From Chionis minor (Eukaryota; Chordata; Aves; Charadriiformes; Chionididae), in contig VZSF01009849.1 in assembly GCA_013398295.1 (NCBI GenBank), positions 62,001 to 126,000 on the forward strand: 64,000 bases of DNA. The letters run 5' to 3'. The notes below the pieces were generated by a model, which made no database searches, was not told the origin of the DNA, and saw only the letters and a program-made list of their open reading frames with translations. Of this stretch, positions 12,121 to 23,934 are shown piece after piece. The first letter of the stretch is position 1, and the number at the start of each line of letters is the position of its first letter. The translations under genes and the position numbers were made by a program.

Positions 12121-12150
12121 TGCAATTGCAGCATATGCAAACATATGCAA
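12121..12150. repeat. adjacent short palindromes
   Basis: TGCAATTGCA (12121-12130) is a perfect 10-bp palindrome. It is followed directly by GCATATG (12131-12137), the loop CAAA, and CATATGC (12142-12148), a perfect 7-bp inverted repeat. The same bases form a 10-bp direct repeat (catatgcaaa / catatgcaag). Confidence 0.8.
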
Positions 12151-13039
12151 GCTCGCTTGTACACCAGCAGTGCAGGGGACAAAGTAGGGCAGCTGCCCAA
12201 ATTTATATTTAGGACTTGTACAATGGATGTGTGGAGTCCATGCCATCACATCTTCACCTGGCTTACGTCTAACCAGGGCATGAAGCTGTGCTTTGCACAA
12301 AAGCAGTTCGCCTTGACGTTGGAAAAAGCACAAAGAGGAAGGGATTGCAGCTTGTCCTGAAAATTTCCCTTAACTTTCTGGCCTGTCCTCGGTCACAGGA
12401 GCATGTACCTGTTCCTTCGAGTGGAACGGGGTGCCTTTACTCACTTTCCCTGCAGTCTTGTGTGGTGATTAAACGAGTGGGGTCCCCAGGACTGCAGACT
12501 GAATGCAAAGAGAGATTATGTCTTTTATTTCTTTGATTGTTTTTCTTGCATTTGGATTTCAAGTTTTCATTCATTTTGCAAGTGGTTTTTGAGCACAACT
12601 GTGGTTTTGGTCAGTTATCACTGAGTTCGACATGGTCCATAAGAAACCAGGATGAATTCTGTGAGAACAGTTTACCTGGCTGCACAATTGTTCTTGGACA
12701 TCAGAAGGAGCTGCCCTCCATCTTCCCACGTGCCCCCAAAGGTTTATTCAACATCTGAGCTGCAGATGAAAAATAATTATTTAATTACATTGGAAATTGT
12801 TAATTTCTCACAGTATAGGAGGTCCATGAAAGGACTGGTGGCAGAACTGCGCTCATGGGAGCTCCCATGCAGAATGCTCCGAGCACAGTGTTGGCACTAG
12901 AGTGACAGGATATATAATGATGTGGAGCTGCTAACACCAGTTTCTGCAATGGAGGGCATGTGGCTTAAAATGCCAGGAGCAGAGCTGGGAAGATGATGAA
13001 TCTGTTGGCTCTGTGGCTCAACCAAAATACACTAAAATT
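12151..13039. other. no gene seen; AT-rich conserved-looking patch at 12766-12815
   Basis: Mostly unique sequence. 12766-12815 has clustered TAATTA/ATAATTAT words of the kind common in noncoding regulatory elements, without other support. Confidence 0.45.
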
Positions 13040-13262
13040 GAAATTTTGGATTTGTGGGAGGCAAACAACATTTTTCTTTAGTTTTCAGCTTATTTGTCCA
13101 TTTGCCCTGGGTTGGTTTTTTTTTACCCTTTCTTTTTTAGTTCAAATCAATTTCTTAAGCTAAAAGTGTTTTAAATCAAAAAGGAAACGTTTTGTACAAA
13201 AAGATATAAAAATTAACTGTTTTGACATTTTCAAAACTCTTATTTTCTGCAAATACTGCTCA
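13040..13262. repeat. possible old AT-rich repeat related to 620-935
   Basis: Words such as 'ttgaaattttgg', 'tttagttcaaatcaatttct' and 'ttttgacattttcaaaac' recur in the same style as the block at 620-935. The similarity was judged by eye and may be compositional. Confidence 0.25.
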
Positions 13263-14069
13263 GCAAATTCAGTGCAGTCTCATCAATAGCTTCCTTCTCT
13301 TAATATTCTGCTAAAACGCTATTTTGTGCAAACTTACTGTCTGACAGGAAAAATAGTGATGTATTTCTTCTGGGAAGGCAGAAATGAGGACTATTAGCTG
13401 GGACTTCGGACACCCTCGCCCCTTCCCCTGTCTGTCAGCACCATTTTGTGTGGTCCTAGAATGTCACTGCACTTCTCTGCTTGTTTCCTCTTTCTCTGGA
13501 TGGCAAATTTTTAGTCAAATAATGCTCCTCAGCGTGTATCCATCCAGCACAGATTAGTGAGGGGAACTGATGCTGATTGTGATTCTGGATGTTATTTTGA
13601 TAATAATTTCTATTACAACTTCTGTTCATGCAGTGAACAGGTTGTGGTGTACGGTTCCAGGTTGAGGAAATGGATTTCATTTGACAAAATATAACGGAGC
13701 TTCATCTGCATGAAATTCTAATTGCATCCTTTGGCTTTACTTTAAGCAAGCGAAGCAAATTACAACCAAAGCAAATGCTATATATGTTTAGAAATTACAA
13801 ATACCTTTCCATTTTAAGCCAAAAATTGGGAAGTGTTTGTTCATCTTTTATTATTGTGTCTCATACTACATAAAGGGTACCATATTGGACCTCCCACCTT
13901 CCGATAAAGCCTGGTCCAGCTTGCTTCATCCAGCCCCTTCAGACTCCTTGAGAGTAGATGGGCAGTTTGGACTCCTGGTTTTGCACTAGCACAGCAATCT
14001 TTCCAGAGGAGCTGTAAGCACTGGATAATGAGGGGCAATACTGTCAACTCTGTTTCACACAGAGTGTCT
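13263..14069. other. no gene seen; conserved-looking patch at 13680-13830
   Basis: 13690-13830 is AT-rich with CTAATTGCAT and AAGCAAATT words and no repeat character. It could be a regulatory element. The rest is unremarkable. Confidence 0.4.
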
Positions 14070-14162
14070 TCACCCCAGAGGTAAGTGGTTTGCAGAAGAT
14101 CATGCTGGGAATCAGTGTCAGAACTAGACTCCTGGACTCAGTCCGCTGTTACACAGCTGCCC
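14070..14162 (-). repeat. MIR-like SINE fragment, antisense
   Basis: 'cagaggtaagtggtttgcag' (14076-14095), 'atcagtgtcagaactaga' and 'ctcctggactcagtccgctg' follow the antisense MIR order 'gaggttaagtgacttgcccaaggtcacacag', 'agtcagtggcagagctgg' and 'ctcctgactcccagtcc'. The 'aggtaagtgg' word here is repeat sequence, not evidence for a splice donor. Confidence 0.6.
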
Positions 14163-14774
14163 TTCATTGACAGCAACATGAGTCAGAAAGCGCCTGTGCA
14201 TATGGTTCCTAAAATAACTAGTAATCAGCAAAATTCACAGCCCTTTTACTCAGTCACTTCTCTTGAAAGAGTCTTGTTAGGCCAAATTCCCGTTTTCCCC
14301 TCCACTTTACAAGTGCTGCTCCATTGAAGCTAATGTATTTGTTTGGGTATAGCAGAACAAGATAACCATTGTGGTCTTCAGGAGGCATTTTATCGGTGGA
14401 AGGATTTGGCCAATTATTATTATTTAGTTACAGGCATGGTGGTGTTTTGCTAACCACAAAGGAAAGCAAATCTTTTTCATTAGATCTAATCAACACAAAA
14501 AGCTAGTTTAAAAGAGAGGTGAGAAGAGAACCAATTTCAAGCTGGAAATGCAGTGTGGGAACCTTTGGATATTTCTTTATGCAGCTCCACCATGCCAAGC
14601 TGCAAAACTTGAGCTAGCTCTGCATAAGCCATCTTATGGAGCAGAAGCTATGATAATTCCACTGAGACTCATAACCCTGCTGAGATGCTGTGTTTGTCCC
14701 CAATAGACCATAACCTTCCAATATTAACAGAGGTTTCTGTTCTTTGTAACACCCCAGCAAACCCAAATACTTAC
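14163..14774. other. no gene seen
   Basis: Unique AT-rich sequence without open frames of note or recognised repeats. Confidence 0.55.
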
Positions 14775-14810
14775 AATTCTGGTATTTTCACCTCTTCCTC
14801 CTGCTGCTTG
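14775..14810 (-). other. candidate 36-bp microexon, minus strand
   Basis: Read on the minus strand, a T-rich acceptor (tcaattttttactattag) precedes a 36-bp segment that ends at the donor AGAATT|GTAAGTATT. The segment is a multiple of three. Two frames are open: one reads KQQEEEVKIPE, a charged peptide typical of microexon inserts, and the other is also free of stops. No flanking exon of the same gene can be pointed to in this window, and the host gene is unknown. The acceptor and donor are each good but not unique in 64 kb. Confidence 0.25.
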
Positions 14811-15575
14811 CTAATAGTAAAAAATTGAGGGTTTTGCTGATGTTGTTTGAAAAGCACAGTCACATGACTAAACTGACCGACTATGAATTCATTAAAGAAG
14901 CAGTAAACCTTGATGATTTTAAAACAGGGTTTTTTTAAGGTTTATGAGAACTTTCTCCATTTACAGAAGGAAACCAAATCAAGCATATAAGTTGTACCAC
15001 AGCATACATAAGCAGAAAGCACTTGGCCTGAGCCGAGCCTACCTTGGGCTATTCCTTTACCCTGTGCAAGCAGTTGATTCATGAAGTTGCTGCTTCGGTC
15101 TTTGTCATCCTGCCCCTGGCTTGACCTCTTGATTTAATCTGGGAGCTGTTTAGGGAGCTTTCTATCTAGCATTCTCAAAACATGGCAGGGGAAGTGTGCC
15201 TTCTATCTGGCATTTGTACAGCTCTGAGTAAATTGCTCCTGCTCCAGCACCTCACCTGTGCTACCACTTTGCTCTGAGTATCACATACACCATCCATTAG
15301 CCTGACTTGCTGGATCCTGACGCTGCTGCTGTGGTTACACTAGAGTGCAGTGCTGATGTGGAAGGTATCAGACACCCAAGGAGCAACCCTTGCACAAATT
15401 GCCGAATCCTAGTCTCCGACCTCAGGAACAATGCTGCCTCAGGGAGGTCCATTTATTGACAGGTCCTTCGCTTCCATTTCCTGGAGAGATCACTATGTGA
15501 CCTTTCAGGACCTTTGCTTTTGACTTGTTAATAAAGTACTAATTGTTTGGCTTTTTTTTTTTTCTGTATTGTCAG
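14811..15575. other. no gene seen
   Basis: Unique sequence; a T13 run at 15552-15563 lies next to the exon-like segment that follows. Confidence 0.55.
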
Positions 15576-15656
15576 TCTTTAGCTACTCTATTTTTAGGAA
15601 AAATGGCAGAGAAAATGCTGAGGAAAAGATCACCTGTGATGTTTACTGTTAAAAAG
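15576..15656 (+). other. exon-like segment, product unknown
   Basis: A long T tract and 'ctgtattgtcag' form a strong acceptor. The interval is 81 bp (27 codons, phase 0 at both ends) and ends at AAAAAG|GTAATC, a weaker donor. The frame includes MAEKMLRKRSPVM and continues open beyond the donor. A second acceptor (ctatttttag) at about 15597 would give 60 bp. No family was recognised, and the T tract makes chance acceptor scoring likely. Confidence 0.15.
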
Positions 15657-16304
15657 GTAATCTTTCTTACTTTGATTTCTTTCTTTAAACAGCTGTTCTG
15701 GAGTAGGGACAACAGACATGTTTTTAATCTTTTTTTCCAGCAGGTGGTCAGCCAGAATGCAGAGCCACCTGGTGCATATGGCAAACCACGCAGCCTTCAG
15801 GTGATGGTGTTTGTCATGACAGGAACTAAACTCCAGTAGTTCCTTCCAGTGCCCCCTTCCAGTAATGGGCAGAAATTGCATGGGGAGATTTGCCCCACAC
15901 AACGAAGGGGACTCAGCACCATTGGCAGTCCCATTTCCCCTGAGAGGCCTCCAGCTGAGTTCAGGGTGATCCCCAAGCTTGTCAGTGCAGCATAGATGAG
16001 AAGGGCAGGCTGCAACCATGGCTTCTGCCCAGGGCATCCACCTGTATCCCCATGAGACCAGGCTCCATCGTCTCCTAGTGAAACTTTCAGACTCCCATCT
16101 CTGTGTTTTCTCCTCTGCTGCTTTTCACACGTGACAGGCCCTTCCTGCAAGCATTCAGAAAGCCATGTCATTATCCTCCTTTGTTCCCCACCTTACAACT
16201 CTCCTTTATCTCCTGCAAGGTGATGCAATGCTGACACCTTTACCCACCTTGCTGACAAATGTTTTATCCCACCATTGTAAGTCATTGTCCAGCTTTTGTC
16301 TTTC
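15657..16304. other. no gene seen
   Basis: A GC-richer stretch at 15840-16170 is open on the minus strand in two frames with no recognisable domain. Confidence 0.5.
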
Positions 16305-16410
16305 ATCATTAGACTAGAAGTTTTTTGGGGCAGGGGATGATGTCTCACTTGGCAGAGGACAGTGGGTTCTATGGTTAATGTTCCTATATACTGTATATGA
16401 TATTAAAGTA
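16305..16410 (+). repeat. L2/MIR-type 3' tail remnant
   Basis: 'attagactagaagttttttg' then 'gggcaggggatgatgtctca' matches the 'ttagactgtaagctctttggggcagggactgtctct' tail shared by old L2-like and related sauropsid retroelements. 'atatactgtatatgatatta' fits its degenerate end. Confidence 0.5.
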
Positions 16411-17129
16411 CACGGTGCTAAACGTTTTTAGCATGGCCCACCTACTGGTCTGGTGCACCCAAGTAATAGAAGTTATGAGTTGCTTTACAAAACAAGCATG
16501 AATAATGCAAACCACATGCACATCAGCCCAGGGAGCATGGGCATCATCACTATCAGGGAAGGGGTTAATCCACTCTTTTTTTTCTTTTTTTTTTCCTGCA
16601 GTCCCTGCCGGGTGGATGAAAATGAATCACATTTCATTCTGCTCTCAGTCAGCCGAGATTGCTCTATAATTTTGTTTTTAGTCATTCGTGACTGAGACCT
16701 TCTCTGGCAAATTTAGTCACCGAATGTTTTTGCTGTTTAGCCCCAGTCGTTTGAAATCTCAGGGGAGAATGGGTTTCATATTGCAACAGCTGAGAGATGA
16801 GCAAGGGGAAAGCTGATGGACGTTGATAGTTCAGGCTGATGATATTCAGTATCGTTTCCATATCCCACATGGCCAGGCAGTGATACTCAATTCATTTATT
16901 CATGATCATATACAAAGGATTTTAGTCTTCAACATCATAATAGCTTGTGACCTTAAAGGGACACAGTCAAGTACTTTTTGGGCCAGAACTTAACCTACTG
17001 TAGAAATTGCTATCTGCTGAAAGTGAGATATAATAATACCTGCAACCATTGCCATTCATCCAGTCATCTCTACATACTACACACATATTACTAGTGAAAT
17101 GAATTTCACAACCATTAGAAGACATGGAA
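16411..17129. other. no gene seen
   Basis: Unique sequence with a T-rich run at 16577-16595. No support for coding. Confidence 0.55.
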
Positions 17130-17260
17130 GTATCATTTTCCCTTTTAACAGAATGAGAAACTGAGGCACAAAGAGGTTAAACCACTTGCTGCATATAGAG
17201 TCAAGGACAAAATTGCATGTAGGACTGAGGTCTTCTGTTCCTGTTATGAATAGGCAAGCG
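17130..17260 (-). repeat. MIR-like SINE fragment, antisense
   Basis: 'gagaaactgaggcacaaaga' (17154-17173), then 'ggttaaaccacttgctgcat' and 'ggactgaggtcttctgttcc', is the antisense MIR order 'gaaactgaggcacagagaggttaagtgacttgccc...ccaggtctcctgactcc'. This is the clearest MIR match in the window. Confidence 0.72.
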
Positions 17261-20200
17261 ATGTCTTACACATGCTAAACAGTTCATTTGTATCGTTAAT
17301 CCAGCCTTAGCTCTTGAAGGAAAGTTTCAGAAAGAATTTGAGAAATAATAAGAAAAGAATTTCCTAAAATGCAAAAGCTCTCTTTGTTGGCTGTGTTTTA
17401 GCAGTAGTTAGCAAAGGACTGTTTCCACTATTTTCAGTGTTTTCTCATTGACAATGCTTCTGATGCACAAACAGGAAACTAAATAAAACTGAGACATGAA
17501 AGTATTCCTGCCCCTTTCCAAGAGAGATGGATGGGGAGACACTCAATTGGGATGAGTCTGGAAGGCAGAGGGGGAAGGCAGAGGCATGTGCATCTACCCG
17601 TGAGCTTACGTGTGCCCGACACAATGGCAATCAGTCTGATGAAAGACATTTTCTTCCCCATTTTCCAAGAGGAAGTTGCGAGCACCGCAGAGTCATGCAG
17701 CCTCTCTGAATGGGGTCCCAGTTCGCTTGTCATGATCAGGAAATAAGCCTGTAGCAGGATTGCAAAGAGCTGTGGCACAGCTGAGACATCCAGTTGTGTT
17801 AGTGTGGTGAGACCCTATGGTTTCTGTGGAATGGTGCTGACTGTTGACAATAGAGACTGATGGAGAAGGCATTTCCATGAAGTTAATGGCTGGCTGGTGG
17901 AGGTTAGGGCCTGAGGCCATTATTACCATTGTAAGTTCTGGAAATATAAAAATGCAGAGAGAAAAAAAAATAAAGAAAATTGCCTTTTTATATATCAGAG
18001 AGTTTAAAGTTGAGCTGCCTGTTGCCATGGCTACAATATTCAGTTTGCAGTCTTTAGTTATTTAAGACCAAGGGCTCGATCTTGCTGAATCAGTGAACTC
18101 AATGGAAACATGTCAGCCAGCCTCAGCAGGGGAAGAACAAAACCACAGTAGCGTGGTAGGAAAGGAGAAGCCATTCCCATCCCATGAGGGACCGCATTCC
18201 CTGTGCTCAAGAAGGCTTTCTGAGGTGCAGGAGCGGTGCCTCTGCAAGGAGGTAGGAATGGATGCAGGTAGTTCCCTCTGAGTTCACAGGCCAGGATGCT
18301 CCACAGTGATTCTCAGTTCCTCATAGGGCATCTTGGGAATGGAAATGATTGGGAGTAGGGCTGATAACCCCTGTTTGTAAACTACCAGCAACTACATAAA
18401 TATATGGACTATATTAATAATTATTAACATCCAGATTTCTTAAAAAGAGTCACAATTTTTCACTGGAAGTTAGGCATGTCTCAGATGCTCTTCTTATTCC
18501 CAGAACGTGCTTTTCATGGTTCACTTAGGAGTGACATAGTTTATGTTTATGATGGAGAACTGGAGTTTTCCCATCTGGATGTTCAAATTCCTGTTATGCT
18601 GGATTGGGATCCTTTAAAGATCCCTGTTTACTTGACTTCATCTGTGAAGTTAAAGGAGACCATGGCAGAATACCAAGAAAATGCAACCAGGAGGATTTTC
18701 TTTGGGGATCTTTGGTTCTCTTCCAGCAGATTCCTAGTGGGACATGCTACCAAACATCTTGTGTTGCAAAGCATCGTCTTACAAAAAAGTGGGTCCTAAC
18801 TATGTGCTTTGATGCCATTCTTCTGTTTCTCCATTTGCCAACGGATTTCACAACCTTTAGAGAAGGAAACAAGAAACAAAAGTACAAAATAAAATTCTCC
18901 AGGTCCGAGACAGCACAGCGTGCATGTCCTCTGTAGCAGGCTCACAAATGAGCTGCCTTTCTGTATGGACAACAAGTATGTTACAGGTTTAGATGAACTG
19001 AGAAACACAAATATCTTATAGCTGTGGAACTGACTACCACATCAGAAACTGAGGTGAAAATGTTTGGATATGATTCTCTGAGTTGTATCTGTCTCCTAAA
19101 GCATATCTGTCTGTCTGTGTAAACACATTATCTCACAAATGAACACAGTAGCTTACTTTTTACTGTAATGCTGCCATGTCCCAAAGCTGCATTGCAATGC
19201 CATGGATTTGTCTGTGGATCTCAGTCCTCAAACTTCATCTTGCAGCCTGATCCTAGGGATATGCAAAGCGTTCTGTACATCCATACACTGGCTGTTTCAC
19301 TGCCTTTCTGATATATTATATGCATTCCTTATTGCCTCGAGAATAATGATTGTCATATGTCCCCTTTGAGACATCTGGTTCGTATGCCCTGTGGTCGCTG
19401 GCTTTTCCTTCTCCATCTTGCCAGAGAGGAGGTAGAGCACTCCCCATATCAGCCTTGGAGCTTCTGCTGCCCCCAAGTGAGACTAGATAAGAGTGCCCCA
19501 TATTGAGATGGAGACAGGAGAGTTTTATCAGGGAGGAACATGAACCAAATGAAAGCTTTGGGATTTCACTTCAAAAGGAAGATGCCATTAGCAGCCCCCT
19601 TTGTGTTTGGCTGCATGGGTGGGCAGGCATTTTATTAATGTCCTGAGCAAGCAACAGGGAGTAGCTGCCTGCATGTGGTTAGTAAACCAGCACGGGAAGA
19701 CTATATTAGTGTGAGGCTAAAGGATTCAGGAGGGAAAAGGAAGGTTTCCAGGAAAGTTAATCACACTCAGGTGATCAAGGAGAGGTCTTGTCTCCTTAGG
19801 GAGAGCTACACTAGTGTCATCAAAAACTCTGGAAGATGAGGAGGGAGAGGTCTCTCCAACAGCTAGCCACATCCTATTCACCACCAGCCTCACTCCATGT
19901 GTCCTCACAGCTCCTCTCCCAGCTACAGAGCTCTTGGGCACCTCTAGCCTCTTTCCACAGTGGAAACTGTGTCAAGTCTCCTCTTTGGTGATAACATGAC
20001 ATATGATCCAAGTTTCCAGTTTGGAGCTGAAAGAAAGGGACACTCAGATTACAAACAGAGCACCACACACGCTGTGGAAGAACAGGGGGCTGCTCACACT
20101 TTTGTCCTCCTCCCATGAGTATGCTTTCCAGGGTGTGTTAGCATTTCTGTTAACATTGTTCTGTCCACTTTCCAATGATGCAGGATCCATTTGAAGAAAG

Positions 20201-21539
20201 AAATGTGCTGGGAAGTAGGGAAGGAATGATTTCCCCATTCATTAAATCAAAAGAACTTGTATTGGGAAATATTGAATTTTTACTTAAGATGGATGATGCA
20301 ATTGAACTTCCTTTTATAAATGAGTTAATTTTTGTTGACTGCTGCTGCCATTGTGTGTGAATCTTAAGACTTACAAAGTGCTAGCTAATATTGGTTAGAC
20401 CTACATATGGTAGTGAGTAAGGCCGTCAAGACTCTCCAGGAGAGGTCTTTCTCCTGCATCAGCTTTGCCCCCCTCCTAGAGGCTTTCTACCAGGGAAGAT
20501 AAATTTCAGTACAGATCACTCTGCTGTGTGCTGTGTGGACTGATGTTTGCTGGAGGCTCAACTGTTTTGTGGGTCACAAGAGGGGCCATTCATCACCATT
20601 GTTTGCACTGTGTAAACCTGGATTTGATACAGCAAGGTCATCCCCAAACTCACCACTGAGCAGGACGAGGCCTGGGACATTGGCCCACATAATTTCCTGT
20701 CCCTAATGTGTGACTTAATACACTGCCTTAGTATATCTTGTCACATCTGCACAGGAATTTTATACAATTTACATGTTGATAGGTAATTTCTTCTCTTCTT
20801 GTGTCCCAATCCTGAATTTCCTTTTCCTCTCTCTCACCTTTCTTCTCTCCTTCCTTCTCCTTCCCTGAGCTGTCAGTACTAATGAACACAGAAACATCTT
20901 TATCTAACCCCTCATGACATCTTCTGCATCTGAACTCCCTGCTAATGGCTTATGGGAACCTTCCATTGATTGGGTTAATAGAGAATAAAATTGCCTCCTA
21001 ACTGTATTTCACTTTGATTTTAAAATTATGTCCCCTATCCCCATTTCTGGGGAGGAGTTGTTAACCATTTCATTGTTCCAGGCCTGACGTGGCCACCATT
21101 GCCTTCGCTGGTTGCTACCCAGTTTGGAGCTGGGGAGTTTGGGTAGAAATTTAAAAAATCCCATAAAGGAAATATGTGGAATTTCTGTGAAGATAGTGAA
21201 AATTATCTGAATAGAAGAAACATCATGAAGGAAACTATGTATACAGTGTAAGTGTTACTGACAGAGGGTGAAAGCATGGATTACTGGGTTGCTGAATTTA
21301 AACCACTCATATTAAGACCTCAGACCCTTTTCCATCAGACCCATATTCTTCGCCTGTGTTAAAGCAAATGTAGACCGTTGTCTTCTTATGACTTCTCTAT
21401 TATCTAGGTTTTGTCAAAATGTTAGAGAAATGTAAAATGTTGCCTGGCTCTGCTGCCACCCATTGGAATTATGCTTTTCTGTGCACATGGTTTATGCAGC
21501 ATTTGTGTGGATCTATATCTTGGTCTGAATTTTTTTCAG
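17261..21539. other. no gene seen; small repeat scrap at 18066-18112
   Basis: About 4 kb of unique sequence. 18066-18112 ('agggctcgatcttgctgaat', 'gaactcaatgg') resembles the sauropsid repeat word set 'gggctcgatcctgc...cattgaactcaatgg'. A 107-codon frame at 18476-18799 has no domain. A further possible antisense MIR scrap lies at 17650-17725. Confidence 0.5.
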
Positions 21540-21680
21540 GATCTTTGTAAAATGCACAGTGAGGATTTCCCTCCTCCTCGGTACTGCCTGTGGCCATTGC
21601 AACAGTGGGTGAATATGGACTCTGGTCACCAAAACAAACTATTAAAGAGCAATCCAACTGGCAAAATATCTGCAGGATAT
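21540..21680 (+). other. exon-like segment, best plus-strand candidate, product unknown
   Basis: The interval follows ggtctgaatttttttcag, which has a plausible branch point and a T7 tract, and ends at GGATAT|GTAAGA. It is 141 bp, 47 codons, phase 0 at both ends; the other two plus frames contain stops. The reading contains three prolines in a row, two cysteines and a hydrophilic C-terminal half rich in Lys, Asn and Ser. I recognise no family. The minus strand is also open here, which weakens the inference. No second exon that clearly belongs with it was identified. Confidence 0.28.
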
Positions 21681-23934
21681 GTAAGAGTTTTGGATATCTT
21701 TGAGATCTCTTTCCTCTATCTAACTTCATTACTACCCTCATTTCTGGTCTTTAACAGCTTGTCACAATGGTAGATGATAACAATGACATCATTTCTTATG
21801 GTAAATGTATATGCTTTCATCCTAAGGGATCCACAGGTGCTTTGCTAATATGTGTGGCAATAACCACTCCTCCCTGGCTGTGGAACCACTGTTTGAAAGC
21901 ACTGGGAAATGCATGTGGAAGTATGAAGAAAGGAACAGCATGTTGTTCCTTTGAAATTATTATATAGATGAGATGAAGGAAGGATATTTCATAATGGTGG
22001 GAAGTAATTCTCAAATATTAATTTGATCAGTGCAAACAGGATAGTTACCCCATCGTGGCTTAAGGGTCTTTAGTGGCAACAGTAATTAAGGGTATCAGCA
22101 CTTTAATTTCTTTTTAAGCATTGCTAGAAGCACAGCTCCCTTTAATTCTGCTGAGACTCCGAGAGAAGACCTCTCCCTCAGAATAACAAATACAGCTTTC
22201 TGAGGCTCTGCCTCTTCTGCAGGTCTCTCTTCCACAGACCAGCAAGGCCTGTTCGTAAATAGGTGATGAGGTTTGACAAGATCACAACACAGACGGATCT
22301 GGCTGCCGGTTTCTGCCTCAGTTTTCAATTATTATTTATCTGAGCAAAACAGCTCCTCTGCTACATTGTAGTGGTTCACAGGACAATTTTTCAAATGAAC
22401 ATTTTAGCTAATATCCCATAATGGCCCAGATATGCAGACTGAACCTCCTAAAAGATTTAGATGTTTATGGTGTTTACCTGTAACAGCTCCAGCTCTTGGA
22501 GTGATTCCACAGTCATGCCTCTTTCCAGACTAGTTCAGGGCAGACGATGACAACCATCACAACGCTTATTCTTTCTGTCTCAGGAGAGGGCTCCCACAGT
22601 TGATACAGATGCTTTGCCCGTCTGCTATTAATTTGCTGCAGATGGAGACCCTTCTTAGATAGCAGAGAGCCTGCCCTAGTGACAGCATGCACATCCCAAG
22701 CAGCACAGTGTCCTTGTGGAAACAATTTGTGCACATCTTTTTTCATTATTGATTGTACCCAGACTCACCCAAAAACATGGCTTGAAAACAGTCTTAAGCC
22801 TTTTCTCTGCAGGTGAGTATCTTACAGCTTGGGACATTCCCACCTACTGCTGTGAGACAGAACAGACTCTGAGATCAGATAACTGCTTTTCTGTGAAAGT
22901 TTGGCATAGACGTCAATACAAGCACTAAAGAATATACCATTACAGTCCTGATTTGGGCTATACTGCTCATGATTTTCTCTTGCATGTCATTTACACTCTT
23001 CTTATCCATTGCTGGTGGTGATGGGGGTATGAATCACATTACTGCAGCTGGTAATTTTAGAAGCACTGCCTGGGAATGCTGCTAAATATAGAGAGGGGCG
23101 AGTAAAAGGCCTTCATCTTATCAGGCATCAGTGTAGGTTCTTGGCATCTCATAGATACAGGTTGTATCATTCCTGATTTAAGGCTCTGGAGAACCTTTGA
23201 TGAAGCCATGCCTGTCCGTCACAGAGCAGAAAGCTGCCTGGAGCTAGCAGTACATTAAACAGAATGAGAGGTCTCCCAGGGCCAGGCAGCGCATTGGCAG
23301 TTTATCAGGTAGGACTCTGCCGATGAGCACTGCCACTGAAGGTTTAATTTGAGACCTGCTCTGTGTTATTTATAGGGAATCTTGAGTCTAAGTAGGAAGG
23401 AAGAAACACTTGTCTCTGTATCCACAAGTTGAGGGTTAAAATACACAAGCTGCAGTGGGTGGAGGAGAACTAGGGACACTGTAGACCCCTAGGCAGTACA
23501 AGCCTCCCCGAAGGAAAAATTAAAAACACCATTAAAGGCCAAATGAATAAAACTATCATGTAGCTCACGCCTGACAGCTTGGCTATGAGGCCTTTGGTTG
23601 CTACACAAGAGATGCTGATGCAAAGGTCCTTTTAGACGTCAGCAGTTGTAACTCGTGATCATGGTGACACTCTCCCTCTCATATGGTGGAGAGCAAGGAG
23701 GAGTTCTGCCAGTACTACTTCGTGAAGGAAACCAGGACTCTCTCATTTACTGACTCAATCTCTTTCTAAGTGAGGTATTCCTGCCTGATTAGCACACTCA
23801 AACGGCTTCCTGAGCAGTCATTGTGCCCCAATGCCAGCAGGAAGGTGAAGGCAGGATCTTGCAGTCAGTAGCACTGAACTGAGTGGGACTGAGAGTAAGA
23901 ATAAACTTCCAAGTGTCCCTGCAGTGCCAAAGTA
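21681..23934. other. no gene seen
   Basis: Unique sequence. A 77-codon minus frame at 22095-22328 has protein-like composition, but it starts at TTG directly after an in-frame stop and has no splice support. A perfect donor word (CTGCAG|GTGAGT) at 22812 lacks a convincing exon before it. Confidence 0.5.

Noticed and set aside
14076..14092. AGGTAAGTGG as splice donor
   Set aside because: It is explained as part of the antisense MIR-like SINE.
18476..18799. 107-codon ATG frame
   Set aside because: No domain; a second overlapping frame is open too and no splice sites or conservation clues support it.
22095..22328. 77-codon minus frame with protein-like composition
   Set aside because: The first codon is TTG right after an in-frame stop, and no splice acceptor fits its beginning.
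22795..22820. Perfect donor word CTGCAG|GTGAGT
   Set aside because: The same bases form a pyrimidine-rich acceptor, and the only exon that could precede it is about 49 bp with an unconvincing frame choice.
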